A DNA stretch of 64,000 nt from Lysinibacillus sp. KCTC 33748 (GCF_002237755.1 NZ_MWSJ01000008.1:81976-145975); one strand, 5' to 3'; positions 9,198 to 18,681 are shown, counted from the stretch's first letter. A program made the numbers and translations. The notes: a model not told the origin generated them from the sequence alone.

Positions 9198-9542
9198 TTA
9201 ATGTGACATCGATATTCTTTTACAAGCTATTTTTGCCGCTGGAGTTCCAACACCAGCATCAAGTGCTGCATCTACCGAATCTCCCCAAGAACCACTGCTA
9301 GCCTTTATTTCGTTCCCAGCCGAAAAGACTCCCTCTTCTACAATTTGAACACAATCATAATAGTCTGGGTTAGGATTACTTTCAAGATACTGTGCAGCTA
9401 ATTCGTCTGCTTTCTTTTGTATTGAAACTCGAGCTTGTTCAGCCAATGAACTAAAAACACTCTCAGCTTGCCCACCAAAGTGTACTATTCCGTCATTAAT
9501 GTCTCGACCAGTACGATGTATATCTTCCATTTCAGATGACAT
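9198..9542 (-). CDS. Hypothetical small protein (weakly WXG100-like)
   Basis: A 114-residue protein. The helical N-terminus (MSSEMEDIHRTGRDINDG), and a length near 100 residues resemble small type VII secretion-associated proteins, but there is no clear WXG motif, so this is only suggestive. The start at 9542 has GGGAGG 7 nt upstream. No other type VII secretion gene is in the window. It may be a leftover of a polymorphic-toxin locus next to the deleted IS. Confidence 0.5.
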   Translation of the reverse strand: MSSEMEDIHRTGRDINDGIVHFGGQAESVFSSLAEQARVSIQKKADELAAQYLESNPNPDYYDCVQIVEEGVFSAGNEIKASSGSWGDSVDAALDAGVGTPAAKIACKRISMSH

Positions 9543-9557
9543 ATTTAGTCCTCCCAA

Positions 9558-9912
9558 TCCTTAAAATTTGAACATTTTTTTAGTTCACAAATATTTTCTC
9601 CAATTGAGATTGTTCTTATCCATCAACAACTATCCTAAATAATCCTCAATTTCCACTAGAGTAATTTAACTCCACAACTACATATTCACTAATTTTCCCC
9701 AAGTTGTGTATGCCTACCTGTTCAGTCATATATCGATTTCTTTAAACAGCAGTTTTTTGATATTTAATTACCCCTGCATAATTACCTTAAATCAGCATTT
9801 AAAATGACCCACAAAACAAATATGTACTAAAATTGTTTAATTATACTCATTGAAAATATTACTTATAATTTCAGAGTGATAAACAAGCTGTTTCTAGAAC
9901 TTATCACTATTA
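9558..9912. other. AT-rich intergenic region, no gene seen
   Basis: About 355 bp between the small hypothetical gene and the decayed integrase. I see no ORF with a ribosome-binding site and no strong hairpin. Confidence 0.4.
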
Positions 9913-10498
9913 TTACCAATAAAAATTTTCCATTATTTTATCAATTTCATCTGCACTGCATTAATCCCAATATATTTTAATGTAATGCTTGGTACTGAAT
10001 CATTAAATAATATTTCAAGCGTAGCTACATCTTTATTCTTCTTGTAGTAATGGTAAACAAATGTTTATTTCATTTTATGAGCTCCAATATCATCAGGTCC
10101 TAGTACATCTGCAACCTTTTGAAGGGTTCTATATGCTTGAGTTGTTGAAATATGGCTGTTACCTTTACGTGTTGCAAACAGATAAACATCATTGTGCAAA
10201 TTCATTGTATACGGTTCAATACCTTCTCTTGTTACTTTAGGAAGCATGAATCGCTTTGACTTCACCGTCTTTTGTTCTGTGATAAGTAAATGTATTTGCT
10301 TTGTCATTGATCGGCATTTCATATTTGCCACGCTCAGATTTGCTTTACATTCTGAGGTGAATCAATTTCAAATCCATCAAACATCCATTTTGCGTATATC
10401 TTTAATGTTTGTTCATAGAAATTCATTGTTTTTACAGCTAGTCCTTTTACCGAACAATCAAGCATAAAACGATCTATTTCAATGGCGAAATCAATCAT
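9913..10498 (-). pseudogene. Decayed tyrosine recombinase (integrase 2)
   Basis: Three consecutive pieces on the minus strand: an N-terminal core-binding part (EIDRFMLDCSVKGLAVKTM..YEQTL) from ATG 10498, a middle part with LFATRKGNSHISTTQAYRTL, and a C-terminal part in other frames (FGYHYYKKNKDVATLEI .. YIGIN .. IDKIMENFYW, stop at 9913). At least two frameshifts and a deletion separate them. The catalytic HxxR region (expected FRKTFGYH) is damaged. The N-terminus resembles that of the decayed integrase at 23337-24253. It lies about 150 bp from the displaced spo0A end at 10648-10710, as an integrase adjacent to its attachment site would. Confidence 0.8.
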
Positions 10499-10647
10499 AA
10501 AAAAACACGTCCATGAACAGGAATGTCCCATAAATGAATGTGTTTCATAGTTTAATTCAATTAATTTACATTAGTTATCTGAACTCGTCGGTATAAATTC
10601 AATGAATTCTCTCTAAATAAGTCCTGTAATCCCTTGTGGTTCTAACT

Positions 10648-10710
10648 TAGCTCGCAATCATATCAATTCGAATCTTGTCAGCGATCATGGCAATGAATTC
10701 GCTACTTGTC
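10648..10710. other. Distal attachment-site copy (displaced spo0A 3' end)
   Basis: 59 of 63 positions match 24393-24455, the last codons of spo0A, with an identical 23-bp core CGAATCTTGTCAGCGATCAT-GGC (10669-10691). Translated on the minus strand it still reads ..[18 protein letters not shown] followed by TAA, with mainly synonymous or conservative changes relative to Spo0A. Homology stops abruptly at 10710. This is the expected left-behind host end of an element integrated in the 3' end of spo0A. Confidence 0.88.
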
Positions 10711-10936
10711 TAAATTGAAGATTGAAATGTTTAATATCAATGTTTTCAAACACTTTATTTAACCAAAGTTTCATATATTTATCAGTCAATATTTGTAAAT
10801 TTTTTGGTAGTCAAATTTACTTTCTTCTATTATATTGTTAGACGTGTGAAATTGCTAAAAAAAGGAGGGTATTCCCACTCTTTTTAAAGTTTATTTATTA
10901 AGTTACTCGTGATTTCCCAACACAAAATGTCATACA
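10711..10936. other. Element end without a recognisable gene
   Basis: AT-rich sequence immediately inside the distal attachment copy. It carries a minus-strand poly-T associated AAAAAGAGTGGGAATACCCTCC stretch near 10861 but no convincing hairpin or ORF. Confidence 0.35.
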
Positions 10937-11134
10937 TTACTTTTCTAAAATGATAAAAATTCCTTTTATAGTTTTAACGTTTGGAACGATTATTTCATGT
11001 ATCGCCTTATTACCAAATCCTTTAACCTTCCGAGGCATTAATGCTTGTGGAAATAATATGTAACCACTCTCGTACAATCCGAAAATCCGTCCACCTAGAA
11101 TCTTGATTTGATAATTTTGTCCTTTCTTCATCAT
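10937..11134 (-). CDS. Possible small hypothetical protein
   Basis: A 65-residue basic ORF with AAAGG about 9 nt before its ATG. An overlapping frame (11022-11240) is about equally open, so the coding frame here is uncertain, or both are remnants of one frameshifted gene. No family recognised. Confidence 0.28.
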   Translation of the reverse strand: MMKKGQNYQIKILGGRIFGLYESGYILFPQALMPRKVKGFGNKAIHEIIVPNVKTIKGIFIILEK

Positions 11135-11240
11135 ATAAACAACCTTTATAATTTTTAATTGCGAACAAATTCCCTCTAATTAAAGTTCTTAATCCAGAAG
11201 TACACAAAATTAAATGCTTATAATTCAACAATCTGTTCAT

Positions 11241-11562
11241 TCAAATGAATTATAATCTCAGGAGCATGTTTGAAATATTTTATTTCTATTTGATGTAAGC
11301 CTCTTGTTTTAGTTTTTCTGAGTAAACTGTAAATTCATCTATCCACTCTCTTTGTCCATCAATATTCACTATTATGTAGTAATAATTTTATGATTCCTTT
11401 TTCTCATACAACCATAACAATAAACTTGTTCATTCAAATTTTTCATATCACACACCCCTATGTATTGCCCTGTATTACAACCCTATTTTACATTAAATTC
11501 GTGTAATTAGTACCATCAAATTAAAAAGACATGAACACATTATGTTGTAGTCCTCATAAAAG
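11241..11562. other. Intergenic region, no gene seen
   Basis: AT-rich and near the distal end of the element. There are stops in all frames every few codons and no structure that I can name other than the terminator that follows at 11563. Confidence 0.35.
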
Positions 11563-11593
11563 TAAAAAAAGACTACAGCAAAATACTGTAGTC
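11563..11593 (-). terminator. Rho-independent terminator at end of element operon
   Basis: GACTACAG (11571) pairs with CTGTAGTC (ends 11593) across a 7-nt loop, followed on the minus strand by seven T. It lies downstream of the decayed membrane-protein gene and probably ends the late transcript. Confidence 0.7.
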
Positions 11594-11726
11594 CTTCCGC
11601 TATCTTACACAGTAGTTTTTTCAATCATATATGCCTATAAAGGGAAGGGATTGAAACGTTGGATATATATAAATATAAATATTACCATTACTATAAAGAA
11701 CAGAACGAGAAAGAATGTTACAGTGA

Positions 11727-12259
11727 TTAATAACCCTCAAAAGCTTTCACAACAGTCATATTCCTTTGTCCTCGTTCATAAATATTACTAGGAATCCTTG
11801 CCACATTTTTCATATCAACATTTCCATATAATCTTGCTAGATATACGCTGTCAAATGAATCTCTATCAAAGTATAAATACCACGAATCAGAATATCCACC
11901 ATCAACAGGTGTTAATTGACCAGAAAAGAATGTTCCTTCATTTGTATATCCATGATTGTAGTAATCACATAATTAATCATTACCATTCAAATAGAAATCT
12001 TCATCTAGATTATTTGATAAGTTAAATCGAACTTCTCAACCCTTTAATCTTAAATCATACTTTTCCATAAATTCTGGACAATGTATTCAGTAGCATATCT
12101 TTCAGAAGGAGGAACATCTTGACCTGTCCTATCTTCTTCTACATTTGTATTTTTCGCATCATTTTCCCCACCGTTAGCACAATACACAAGATATGCAGTT
12201 CCACCGGCAACTATAAACAATAGTGCCAAAATAGCTATTAAAAATATAGATTTCAACAT
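11727..12259 (-). pseudogene. Decayed membrane-anchored protein
   Basis: The N-terminal 69 residues are open from ATG 12259 (behind GGGGAG): a transmembrane or signal segment MLKSIFLIAILALLFIVAG, then an acidic linker. After a frameshift near 12060 and two stops, another frame continues as EGTFFSGQLTPVDGG .. SWYLYFDRDSFDSVYLARLY .. SNIYERGQR and stops at 11727. Joined, this would be a secreted or surface protein of about 170 residues at the end of the element, possibly a lysogenic-conversion gene. Family not recognised. Confidence 0.55.
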
Positions 12260-12431
12260 AAAACTCCCCAAAATATAACATATTACTCAAATTAACCGTA
12301 TTACACCAACTAGTTTTTTCTAATATTCATTCTATAACAATAGTACTGGTTAGTTACTATTGTCATAGAATTATGTGCGTGTGAAAATTGATATGGTATT
12401 AGTAGAAGAAACTCGATTGGGGTATCATTAT

Positions 12432-13040
12432 CTAATCATCAAGCAATGGAAGTAACACATCTTCTGATTGCACCTTTAGTTCTATCAGTCCAACCTTCAC
12501 AATCTCAGCATTAATCACTTTGTATGATCGCCCATGAATCACTATTGTACTATTCACTTGGAAGCCTTCTCGGTTTTTAGCGTTATCCTGTACATTGATA
12601 ACAAGTGTCTTAGTAGCCGTTACAATGGAATCCTCATCAACTGTCATTTCCTTATAGCAAATCACAGCAGGTTCGAAACGGTCTACAACTGTTTCCGTTT
12701 TGTAGATTGGTCTACCCATAGCGTCAGTTCCTACCTTGATTTTTACTGTAGTAGTTGGCTCAATGATATAGTTGCAATATTCCACTAAGGCTTTATATTT
12801 GAACCCTCTATGAGCTACTATATCACCTGTCACAAGGTAGTAACTACCGTTAATAGTAAAGTAATCGCCACGCTTAAACTCACTTACGGAATGGAAGTGA
12901 AATGTACTGTTCGTAGACAGCCTAGTATTTGTCACCAAGCCCTCTAAGGTACTTGGTGTAGCAGTCAACTCATTCTTCATGTAAGGTTGAACAAGTTCTG
13001 AGAATGTGTCTGTGAGCGTCTGTGCGTCAAATAATTTCAT
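12432..13040 (-). CDS. Putative phage head-closure/neck protein
   Basis: A 202-residue beta-rich protein with no signal peptide. The pattern of short beta strands around 60-85 (GDYFTINGSYYLVTGDIVAH) and 165-190 (STIVIHGRSYKVINAEIV) is like phage head-tail stopper or neck proteins. That family assignment is inferred from composition and position after the portal and holin genes. Its start, 11 bp after the stop of the preceding 110-residue gene, has GGTGGTGG upstream. It is the last intact gene of the late operon. Confidence 0.5.
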   Translation of the reverse strand: MKLFDAQTLTDTFSELVQPYMKNELTATPSTLEGLVTNTRLSTNSTFHFHSVSEFKRGDYFTINGSYYLVTGDIVAHRGFKYKALVEYCNYIIEPTTTVKIKVGTDAMGRPIYKTETVVDRFEPAVICYKEMTVDEDSIVTATKTLVINVQDNAKNREGFQVNSTIVIHGRSYKVINAEIVKVGLIELKVQSEDVLLPLLDD

Positions 13041-13051
13041 CTTGCCACCAC

Positions 13052-13384
13052 CTACACATATAGCATGAACACATCTGCGTTACTATTTTCAGTTCTCATG
13101 GTTCTTACCTTAAAAGTTAATTGGTCAATACGCTTCATTAGGTTCTCGTGGAACTCACTGACTGTCATATCATCAATTTTAACGGCTTTCATCAGTGTTG
13201 GATTGTTAGCTACTGATTCAAGCATACTGAGAGCAGTAGAATAGATTGCCTTCTTGTCTGTCATAGACTGTGGATTGTATTCTAAATAAGCATCAAGACC
13301 GTTTTCAGCAAGATACACCATCAACTCATTCTGTTCAAGGTCAATACCTTTTGTTTCCAACTGTAAGCGCTGTAAATTATTCAT
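13052..13384 (-). CDS. Putative phage head-tail connector protein
   Basis: A 110-residue helical protein (LQRLQLETKGIDLEQNELM start). Helical proteins of this size next to a stopper gene are typical first connectors (gp15/YqbG-like), so this is called by size, helix content and neighbour only. The ribosome-binding site GGAGTGATT lies upstream of ATG. It is separated by about 230 bp from the holin gene and forms a pair with the gene at 12432-13040. Confidence 0.45.
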   Translation of the reverse strand: MNNLQRLQLETKGIDLEQNELMVYLAENGLDAYLEYNPQSMTDKKAIYSTALSMLESVANNPTLMKAVKIDDMTVSEFHENLMKRIDQLTFKVRTMRTENSNADVFMLYV

Positions 13385-13613
13385 TTTTAGTAATCACTCC
13401 AATTAATTTATTTTGCATAATATTCATCTTTAACTGCCGACAACCTTAGTTAGGTAAACTAAAAGTAGTCACAAACAACTGATACAACAAAAATGTTTAA
13501 GTTCGGCAGAAATACTTCTTTTATAAATTTTCTATACATTGTTGATATATCAAGGTTTCCACCAAAACATCAATAGACTATTGAAAATACAACATAAAAA
13601 AAGATATTATACA
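13385..13613. other. Intergenic region upstream of the connector pair
   Basis: 229 bp, AT-rich, downstream of the holin gene. It includes TTGATATATCAA-type dyads near 13535-13555 (minus strand) that could belong to a separate promoter for the connector genes. Nothing decisive. Confidence 0.35.
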
Positions 13614-14021
13614 TTAATATTTTTGTTGATTTTCCTCATTTGCTAACTGTAATAGACGTTCCTTTACCCCTTTAGGCAATGGCACACCAATCCTAGCTAA
13701 GTTTTCAGTGATAGATAAGCCTTCCATTCCGATATAGAAGTATATAGCCATTGTTCTAAAGACAGGAATACCTGACGCTGTAAGGACGTCTAATAGGTTC
13801 GCCAAGACTATCACAATCATAATAGTGGCTTTCTTTAAGAATCCGACAAAAGCAATCTTTGAGGATAGACGCTTTTGTACAAGTGACACAATTACACCTG
13901 TAACAATATCAATAACCATAAAAACTACTAGGACAGTCAATGATACATGCCACCCACCAATAAGGAAGGATAAGGATGTTCCTGTTAAGGCTAGAATAGT
14001 GAATAAACTCATTTTCTCCAT
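13614..14021 (-). CDS. Phage holin (TcdE/holin_4_1 family)
   Basis: A 135-residue membrane protein with four hydrophobic segments (about 10-25, 27-45, 66-83, 88-108). It carries the family pattern FMVIDIVTGVIVSLVQKRLSSK followed by GFLKKATIMIVIVLANLLD, and the C-terminal ENLARIGVPLPKGVKERL typical of Bacteroides/Clostridium-type phage holins of the TcdE family. It permeabilises the membrane at lysis. The ribosome-binding site TGGAGGTGA precedes ATG. It is unusual that it lies between portal and neck genes and that no endolysin is found nearby. Confidence 0.88.
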   Translation of the reverse strand: MEKMSLFTILALTGTSLSFLIGGWHVSLTVLVVFMVIDIVTGVIVSLVQKRLSSKIAFVGFLKKATIMIVIVLANLLDVLTASGIPVFRTMAIYFYIGMEGLSITENLARIGVPLPKGVKERLLQLANEENQQKY

Positions 14022-14201
14022 TGTTCATTCACCTCCAATACAACTGTTGTAACAGGCGTGAAAAATTGGACATAATCATTCCAACCCTCTACACCCGAAA
14101 AAACACTAATTTTCGCCAAAATAAAAATGCCTACACATAACGAAAATCTTTATGATTTCTATTAAATATAGACACCTATTTTATTCTGATTTTATCCATC
14201 T
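14022..14201. other. Intergenic region between portal and holin
   Basis: 180 bp. ACAACTGTTGTA (14040-14051) is a perfect 12-bp palindrome just upstream of the holin ribosome-binding site. No ORF. Confidence 0.35.
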
Positions 14202-15545
14202 CTATGATACCTTTTCAGCAAGGTTACTAGAGCCACCAAGATTCTTGTGTTCTATTTGTTCAAATGGTTTCACATCTTGTATGCGATTCATTTCAAGCGT
14301 AACATCATTCACATACGGCGACTGCTCAAGGATTGTTTCAGTGCTTAAAGCACCCATTGCATGTTGCTTACTCATATTGTCAATAATCTCAGCGTGGTTA
14401 GAAGGTGTGTTGTATTGAAAGTTAAATTCAAGGGTCATAAAATCGTCTTCTAAAATATGAACCCCTTTGTATCTCAACAGCTCACAGACCTTCTCCCAAC
14501 GCTCATAAAAGCCTTGCTTCAAGTATGTTTCATTTAATCCTGCTTTCGTATCTGCCAATGAGAACAGCAACTTAATACTAACCTCCGATAGATTGCTTAC
14601 ATCAGTTTTGTTCATGGATACAGCAGGCGTTGAACTTACATCTAATAATGCCTGTTGTAACGTCTTGTAGACTAATTCAAAAGACTTTGAATCTAATTGG
14701 TTTGATACCATTTTGAAGTCAGAACCATCATCAAGGTTTAAGCCTCCCCCAACAATATCAGTAGGCAATGAGTCTTTGAGTTGCTGACCAACTGCAACAG
14801 GGATAGGATTCATAAACTTATACATGCTATCAACATACTTAGATAATACATCTTCCATGTTATCCAATATCCCCATATAATCATCTAACTCTGAGCGACC
14901 TTCTGTATCACTAAATTCATTGTCAGTTTTATATAGGACAGGTAAGCCACTTAGATTAGCATACTGAGCAACTAGTTTTAATTCTCCACCTTCATTTGAC
15001 CATTCTTGGACTAACTTATCGGTATAAATTGTGTAATAAGCAATACCATCAAAGACATAATGCTCAACAAAGGCAATCATTTCCCCATGATGGTTGAAAA
15101 CAGGTGTTCCATCCTCCGCGTCAATAATTTTTGAATCAATTCTCCCTTTAGCATTAATGAAAAGATATTCAGCTACCTGACCAAACTTGATTAATTTGTT
15201 TAGAATAATAACATTCTTATCATCAAAGCGACCTAGCTTATTTACCTTCAAAAATTGCTCAACCATTTTCTCTACTCCAATGATATTGACACTGTTCTTC
15301 AACAGGTATTGCGTTTGGAAGTTCAAAATAGTCTTAGCCAACTGGATCACAATCTTGCGTGGCTCAATGAACTGACCATTGTACTTAAATGAATCACGCT
15401 GTAGTATCTTGTGCTGACCATCTAAATACTTTTTCTTACTAAACACTTCTTGCAAACGCTCTTGGTTGTCATAAGAGTTTATTTCCTCTAAGAACCAAGT
15501 GGGGTTACCCTTGTGCTTTACTTGTAAATATCTATCTAAATTCAT
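14202..15545 (-). CDS. Phage portal protein (SPP1 gp6-like)
   Basis: A 447-residue portal protein, the dodecameric channel through which DNA is packaged. Recognised by overall pattern and position: an N-terminal wing (YDNQERLQEVFSKKKYLDGQHKI), the middle ETYLKQGFYERWEKVCELL and the C-terminal helix region LEFNFQYNTPSNHAEIIDNM, as in SPP1-type portals, which are typically 400-500 residues. The ATG at 15545 has AAAGGG upstream; the frame opens 8 codons earlier at a TTG without a ribosome-binding site. It follows the large terminase in the usual order terS-terL-portal. Confidence 0.85.
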   Translation of the reverse strand: MNLDRYLQVKHKGNPTWFLEEINSYDNQERLQEVFSKKKYLDGQHKILQRDSFKYNGQFIEPRKIVIQLAKTILNFQTQYLLKNSVNIIGVEKMVEQFLKVNKLGRFDDKNVIILNKLIKFGQVAEYLFINAKGRIDSKIIDAEDGTPVFNHHGEMIAFVEHYVFDGIAYYTIYTDKLVQEWSNEGGELKLVAQYANLSGLPVLYKTDNEFSDTEGRSELDDYMGILDNMEDVLSKYVDSMYKFMNPIPVAVGQQLKDSLPTDIVGGGLNLDDGSDFKMVSNQLDSKSFELVYKTLQQALLDVSSTPAVSMNKTDVSNLSEVSIKLLFSLADTKAGLNETYLKQGFYERWEKVCELLRYKGVHILEDDFMTLEFNFQYNTPSNHAEIIDNMSKQHAMGALSTETILEQSPYVNDVTLEMNRIQDVKPFEQIEHKNLGGSSNLAEKVS

Positions 15546-15603
15546 CTTCTTTTTCCCTTTCTTATTCAAAATAAACCTTACCCTGAATGAGTATGGCTAA
15601 AAA

Positions 15604-15678
15604 CTACTTTTTCTCGTACCAACCTTGCCAATGATATATTGATTCAATACTGTCACAATACTTTTTAAATGCTTCCAT
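15604..15678 (-). CDS. 24-residue mini-ORF between terminase and portal
   Basis: ATG at 15678 preceded by GGAGAATAGCAAA and encoding MEAFKKYCDSIESIYHWQGW plus four residues ending YEKK. The strong ribosome-binding site and the location within the late operon favour translation. There is no homology that I recognise. It could serve as a translational coupler. Confidence 0.35.
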   Translation of the reverse strand: MEAFKKYCDSIESIYHWQGWYEKK

Positions 15679-15690
15679 TTTGCTATTCTC

Positions 15691-17280
15691 CTATACATAC
15701 CACTTATTTATCTTCATGCCTTGAATAGCCAATGCTGTTGAAATAACACTATCATCGTGGTGCAATTCACTATTCCCTCGCTTATTTCCTAAGCGACCAT
15801 TTGTTTCAACAAACATCTGCATTTGCTGTAAGGTAGTCTTACATTCTATATTGATAAGCCCAAGCTCAAATTGTTCTTTCATATCACTTATCATTATCGC
15901 CTTTGTTTTCTCAGAAGTGATAAAGCCTATTTGCAATTTCTTCTTTCCTCGGTCATCGAAGGTTTTCATCTTATACATATTTAGATAGCCACGCTCTTTG
16001 CGTAAGCGTTCAATAACAGGTAAACCATATGAATTGCGTTCCACTGTCAAAAAAGCATAATTATAAAAAATCCCCAAGTCATAGATGACCTGAGCAAATT
16101 CATAGACTGGAATTTTATTATGGTAGAAACTTATGACTTGATGACCTTCTGAATCAAATGCAGTAATTGTTGAGTAATCATTACCTGAGCCACTCGCTGT
16201 ATCGACACCAAAATAATATTTCGTATTGCGTTTAGGAAATTCGAAAAGGTCTAAGCCCTTACCAATATATTTCCGAACGCTCTCAGGTACTTCTGACAAC
16301 ATCTCATTTTTAGGTAACGGCTCAATTGTATAAGAAAGCCTAGTTAAAACCTTATGTTGATCAAATACACTTCTACCTGTAGAAATAAAGGATTCAAAGG
16401 GATTTGAGGGGTACTCTTGCATAAACTGCTGTTCGTTTTCCATGTCCTGAACCTTCCATCTTCTCCACATTAATTGCCTTAAAGTTGCACCTGCTCTATA
16501 GAGAGCTACTTCATCTTCTTCTAAATTATCAGAAGCAAATCGCTTGCCACCATTGGTTGCTTTATACCAACGCTCTGCTTCATCATAGTCATGGGCAAAT
16601 TGCTTTTTGTATAGCTTGTGGTAAAAAGGAATGAAATAAGGAACATACTTAGACTTACCTTTGAGGGCTTGCATATACAGGCGGTAGAAATGGTTGCTTG
16701 TACCATTGGAGGTTGTTTCAATTGTTAATTTACTCTCAGCCCCTTTTGCAAGGGATTGTTCAACCGAGAGTAGTTGCGTTTCCTGTGACGCATAGAAAGC
16801 AAACTCAGATAAATGAACATAGGTATATGTTGAACCACGTCCAATATCTTTGTTCCCTGCTGTAACACTTGATATTCTTGAACCATTAGTGAACAAAAGC
16901 TCGCTTCTGTTATCCCTGCGAACCTTTGGGAATATATTAGGGAATTTTTCTCTTGGAACAGTGTCATTCATTTGCTTCAACTTTTCAAAAAGCGCTTTTG
17001 CTGAATCACCCTTATAACTAACAATCAAGATGTTTTCGTTAGGCTTAGTTAATGCTCGCCATAATGCCCTAGCAAGCACAAATGTTGAAATACCTGCTTG
17101 CCTTGCTTTACCAATCACAACAAAGCGATTCTCTAGCATTAGATTTTCAATTTCTTGCTGTGCTTCATTGATTTCAAAATTAATGACCTGATTTTCGTTG
17201 TCTGTAATAAAAATAAAATTCTTAGCAAAAAGTGGGAACTCACTAAGAACTTTTTCAAGTTTATTTGATTTAGTTGCCAT
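15691..17280 (-). CDS. Phage terminase large subunit
   Basis: A 529-residue DNA-packaging motor. ATPase part: GKARQAGISTF (Walker A variant, about residues 57-67) and YVHLSEFAF (Walker B with catalytic Glu). Nuclease part: YYFGVDTASGSGNDYSTI (first Asp), TVERNSYG and HHDDSVISTALA (metal ligands). All key residues are present, so the protein appears functional. It starts 3 bp after the stop of the small-terminase-like gene. Confidence 0.92.
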   Translation of the reverse strand: MATKSNKLEKVLSEFPLFAKNFIFITDNENQVINFEINEAQQEIENLMLENRFVVIGKARQAGISTFVLARALWRALTKPNENILIVSYKGDSAKALFEKLKQMNDTVPREKFPNIFPKVRRDNRSELLFTNGSRISSVTAGNKDIGRGSTYTYVHLSEFAFYASQETQLLSVEQSLAKGAESKLTIETTSNGTSNHFYRLYMQALKGKSKYVPYFIPFYHKLYKKQFAHDYDEAERWYKATNGGKRFASDNLEEDEVALYRAGATLRQLMWRRWKVQDMENEQQFMQEYPSNPFESFISTGRSVFDQHKVLTRLSYTIEPLPKNEMLSEVPESVRKYIGKGLDLFEFPKRNTKYYFGVDTASGSGNDYSTITAFDSEGHQVISFYHNKIPVYEFAQVIYDLGIFYNYAFLTVERNSYGLPVIERLRKERGYLNMYKMKTFDDRGKKKLQIGFITSEKTKAIMISDMKEQFELGLINIECKTTLQQMQMFVETNGRLGNKRGNSELHHDDSVISTALAIQGMKINKWYV

Positions 17281-17283
17281 GTG

Positions 17284-17673
17284 CTACATCACCAATTCAT
17301 CATAAGCATTGCTTTCTTGTGGCTCGTAGACCCGAGTAAGCTTAAACTCTTTATTAAATGCTCTGACCTGCTTTTGAAGGTCTAATAAAAGCTTAATAGC
17401 CTTTTCATCCCCCTCAATGGCCCTTTCTGCTGTGACTTGATAAATTTGCTCTAAATCATTCGCCATGCGTGATTCAAGATACAAATTAGTCAACATCAAA
17501 TACTCAGAAGATTTCTCCCACTTCTTCATGTGGTTCAATGTTTTCACATCTAACTTTAGACACAATGCTTCTTCTGAGAGTTCTTCTGTTCGATTAACAT
17601 ATAGGTCAAACTTCCATTTGAAGTATTCCCTTTTCTTGTATGGAACAGCTTCAAGTGCTTTGTAAATATCCAT
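17284..17673 (-). CDS. Putative phage terminase small subunit
   Basis: A 129-residue helical protein immediately upstream of the large terminase. It has a helix-turn-helix-like N-terminal half (EELSEEALCLKLDVKTLNHM) and a C-terminal oligomerisation-like helix (EGDEKAIKLLLDLQKQVRAF). Together with position, this is the usual picture of a small terminase that selects the packaging site. The ATG at 17673 is chosen (GAGAGG upstream); a TTG three codons earlier is possible. Confidence 0.65.
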   Translation of the reverse strand: MDIYKALEAVPYKKREYFKWKFDLYVNRTEELSEEALCLKLDVKTLNHMKKWEKSSEYLMLTNLYLESRMANDLEQIYQVTAERAIEGDEKAIKLLLDLQKQVRAFNKEFKLTRVYEPQESNAYDELVM

Positions 17674-17691
17674 AAATATCAATCCTCTCTT

Positions 17692-18681
17692 TTAGTGATA
17701 TTCAGAGTTCATTTCATCCCTGTTTTGGATGTAAAGTCTTGCATTTTCAATGTGTCTATCAACAATTTTAAACTCATTGCCATACTCATCTATTAAATAG
17801 TCTTGTTTTTTCAGTTTCTTAATGCGGTTTTCCCCCGCTCTCAAGACTCTTTTCTCAATGTCAGTTAAACCTACTTCTCTTTTTTGTTTTCGCAGGTCTA
17901 AAACAGCAACATAATCCTGTTCAATAGGGAATACATCTTCACCATTTTCATCTTTAAATTTGTTGAATCGATGCTCTGTTTCCTTTAACTGTTCTACAGT
18001 CGAATGTTCTAGGTCTGTTTCTTCTTCAACTAATTTTTCAACATACTTTTTCTTAAATGAATGATGTGTAATTTCATCATTTTCAAAAGGCGTTGTTCTG
18101 TATTGGTTGGTGTTTTGCTTCCCTGTATCGTTGTAATCACCAATATTTTTGTGAATTAGACCTGCCGCAATTGTTTTATTTACTGCTTGGATTGCTGTTG
18201 ACTCTGAGCAATTTAAAATTATCGCCCAACGTGATTTAGAACAAGTAAATATACCATTTTCACTTTTAGACCATCTATAGGTAGCAAGATATACATACAA
18301 TTGGCGGATGTCTGTAAGCTCATTGAACACATCAAATTTAAGTTGTGTATGGCTTATATCCTCAAATTCCACTAATTCAACAATAAGAATATCATTAGCA
18401 TTAAACTCATCTACAAGCTCACCATCAATACTAGTAAATCTAATAACCTTTTTATCTCTCAAAGAAATAAGAGTATCTTTGATTACTTTAACTGCTCGCT
18501 TTTTGTTGCTTGCAAGCTCAATTTGTCCTTTGGCATGAAGCAATGAAACCGAAATATAAATATCTTCTCTAAAGTCCCTGCTTATTGACAGCAACGCATA
18601 AATAAATAATTCCTGCGGTGTTAGTTGAAACTCATTTCCATCTGAAATAAGTTGATTGTTAATCATTATAAATTCCATCAT
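17692..18681 (-). CDS. Replication-initiator-like winged-helix protein
   Basis: A 329-residue protein whose N-terminal part (QLTPQELFIYALLSISRDF, KGQIELASNKKRAVKVIKDT) reads as a winged-helix domain. The second part, CSKSRWAIILNCSESTAIQA, looks like another HTH. The C-terminal 100 residues are charged and helical. RepA_N-type plasmid and phage initiators share this layout, so a role in element replication is the best guess. A regulator is the alternative. The ribosome-binding site AGGAG precedes ATGATG. Confidence 0.5.
   Translation of the reverse strand: MMEFIMINNQLISDGNEFQLTPQELFIYALLSISRDFREDIYISVSLLHAKGQIELASNKKRAVKVIKDTLISLRDKKVIRFTSIDGELVDEFNANDILIVELVEFEDISHTQLKFDVFNELTDIRQLYVYLATYRWSKSENGIFTCSKSRWAIILNCSESTAIQAVNKTIAAGLIHKNIGDYNDTGKQNTNQYRTTPFENDEITHHSFKKKYVEKLVEEETDLEHSTVEQLKETEHRFNKFKDENGEDVFPIEQDYVAVLDLRKQKREVGLTDIEKRVLRAGENRIKKLKKQDYLIDEYGNEFKIVDRHIENARLYIQNRDEMNSEYH

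Noticed and set aside
10648..10710. A second, truncated spo0A gene
   Set aside because: Only the last 20 codons are present, preceded by stops; it is an attachment-site duplicate, not a gene.
11022..11240. 72-residue ORF overlapping 10937-11134 in another frame
   Set aside because: No clear ribosome-binding site; overlapping frames cannot both be supported, and the region looks decayed.
11531..12025. Plus-strand ORFs of 86 and 75 residues
   Set aside because: Opposite to a decayed minus-strand gene whose fragments read as a coherent protein; low-complexity composition.
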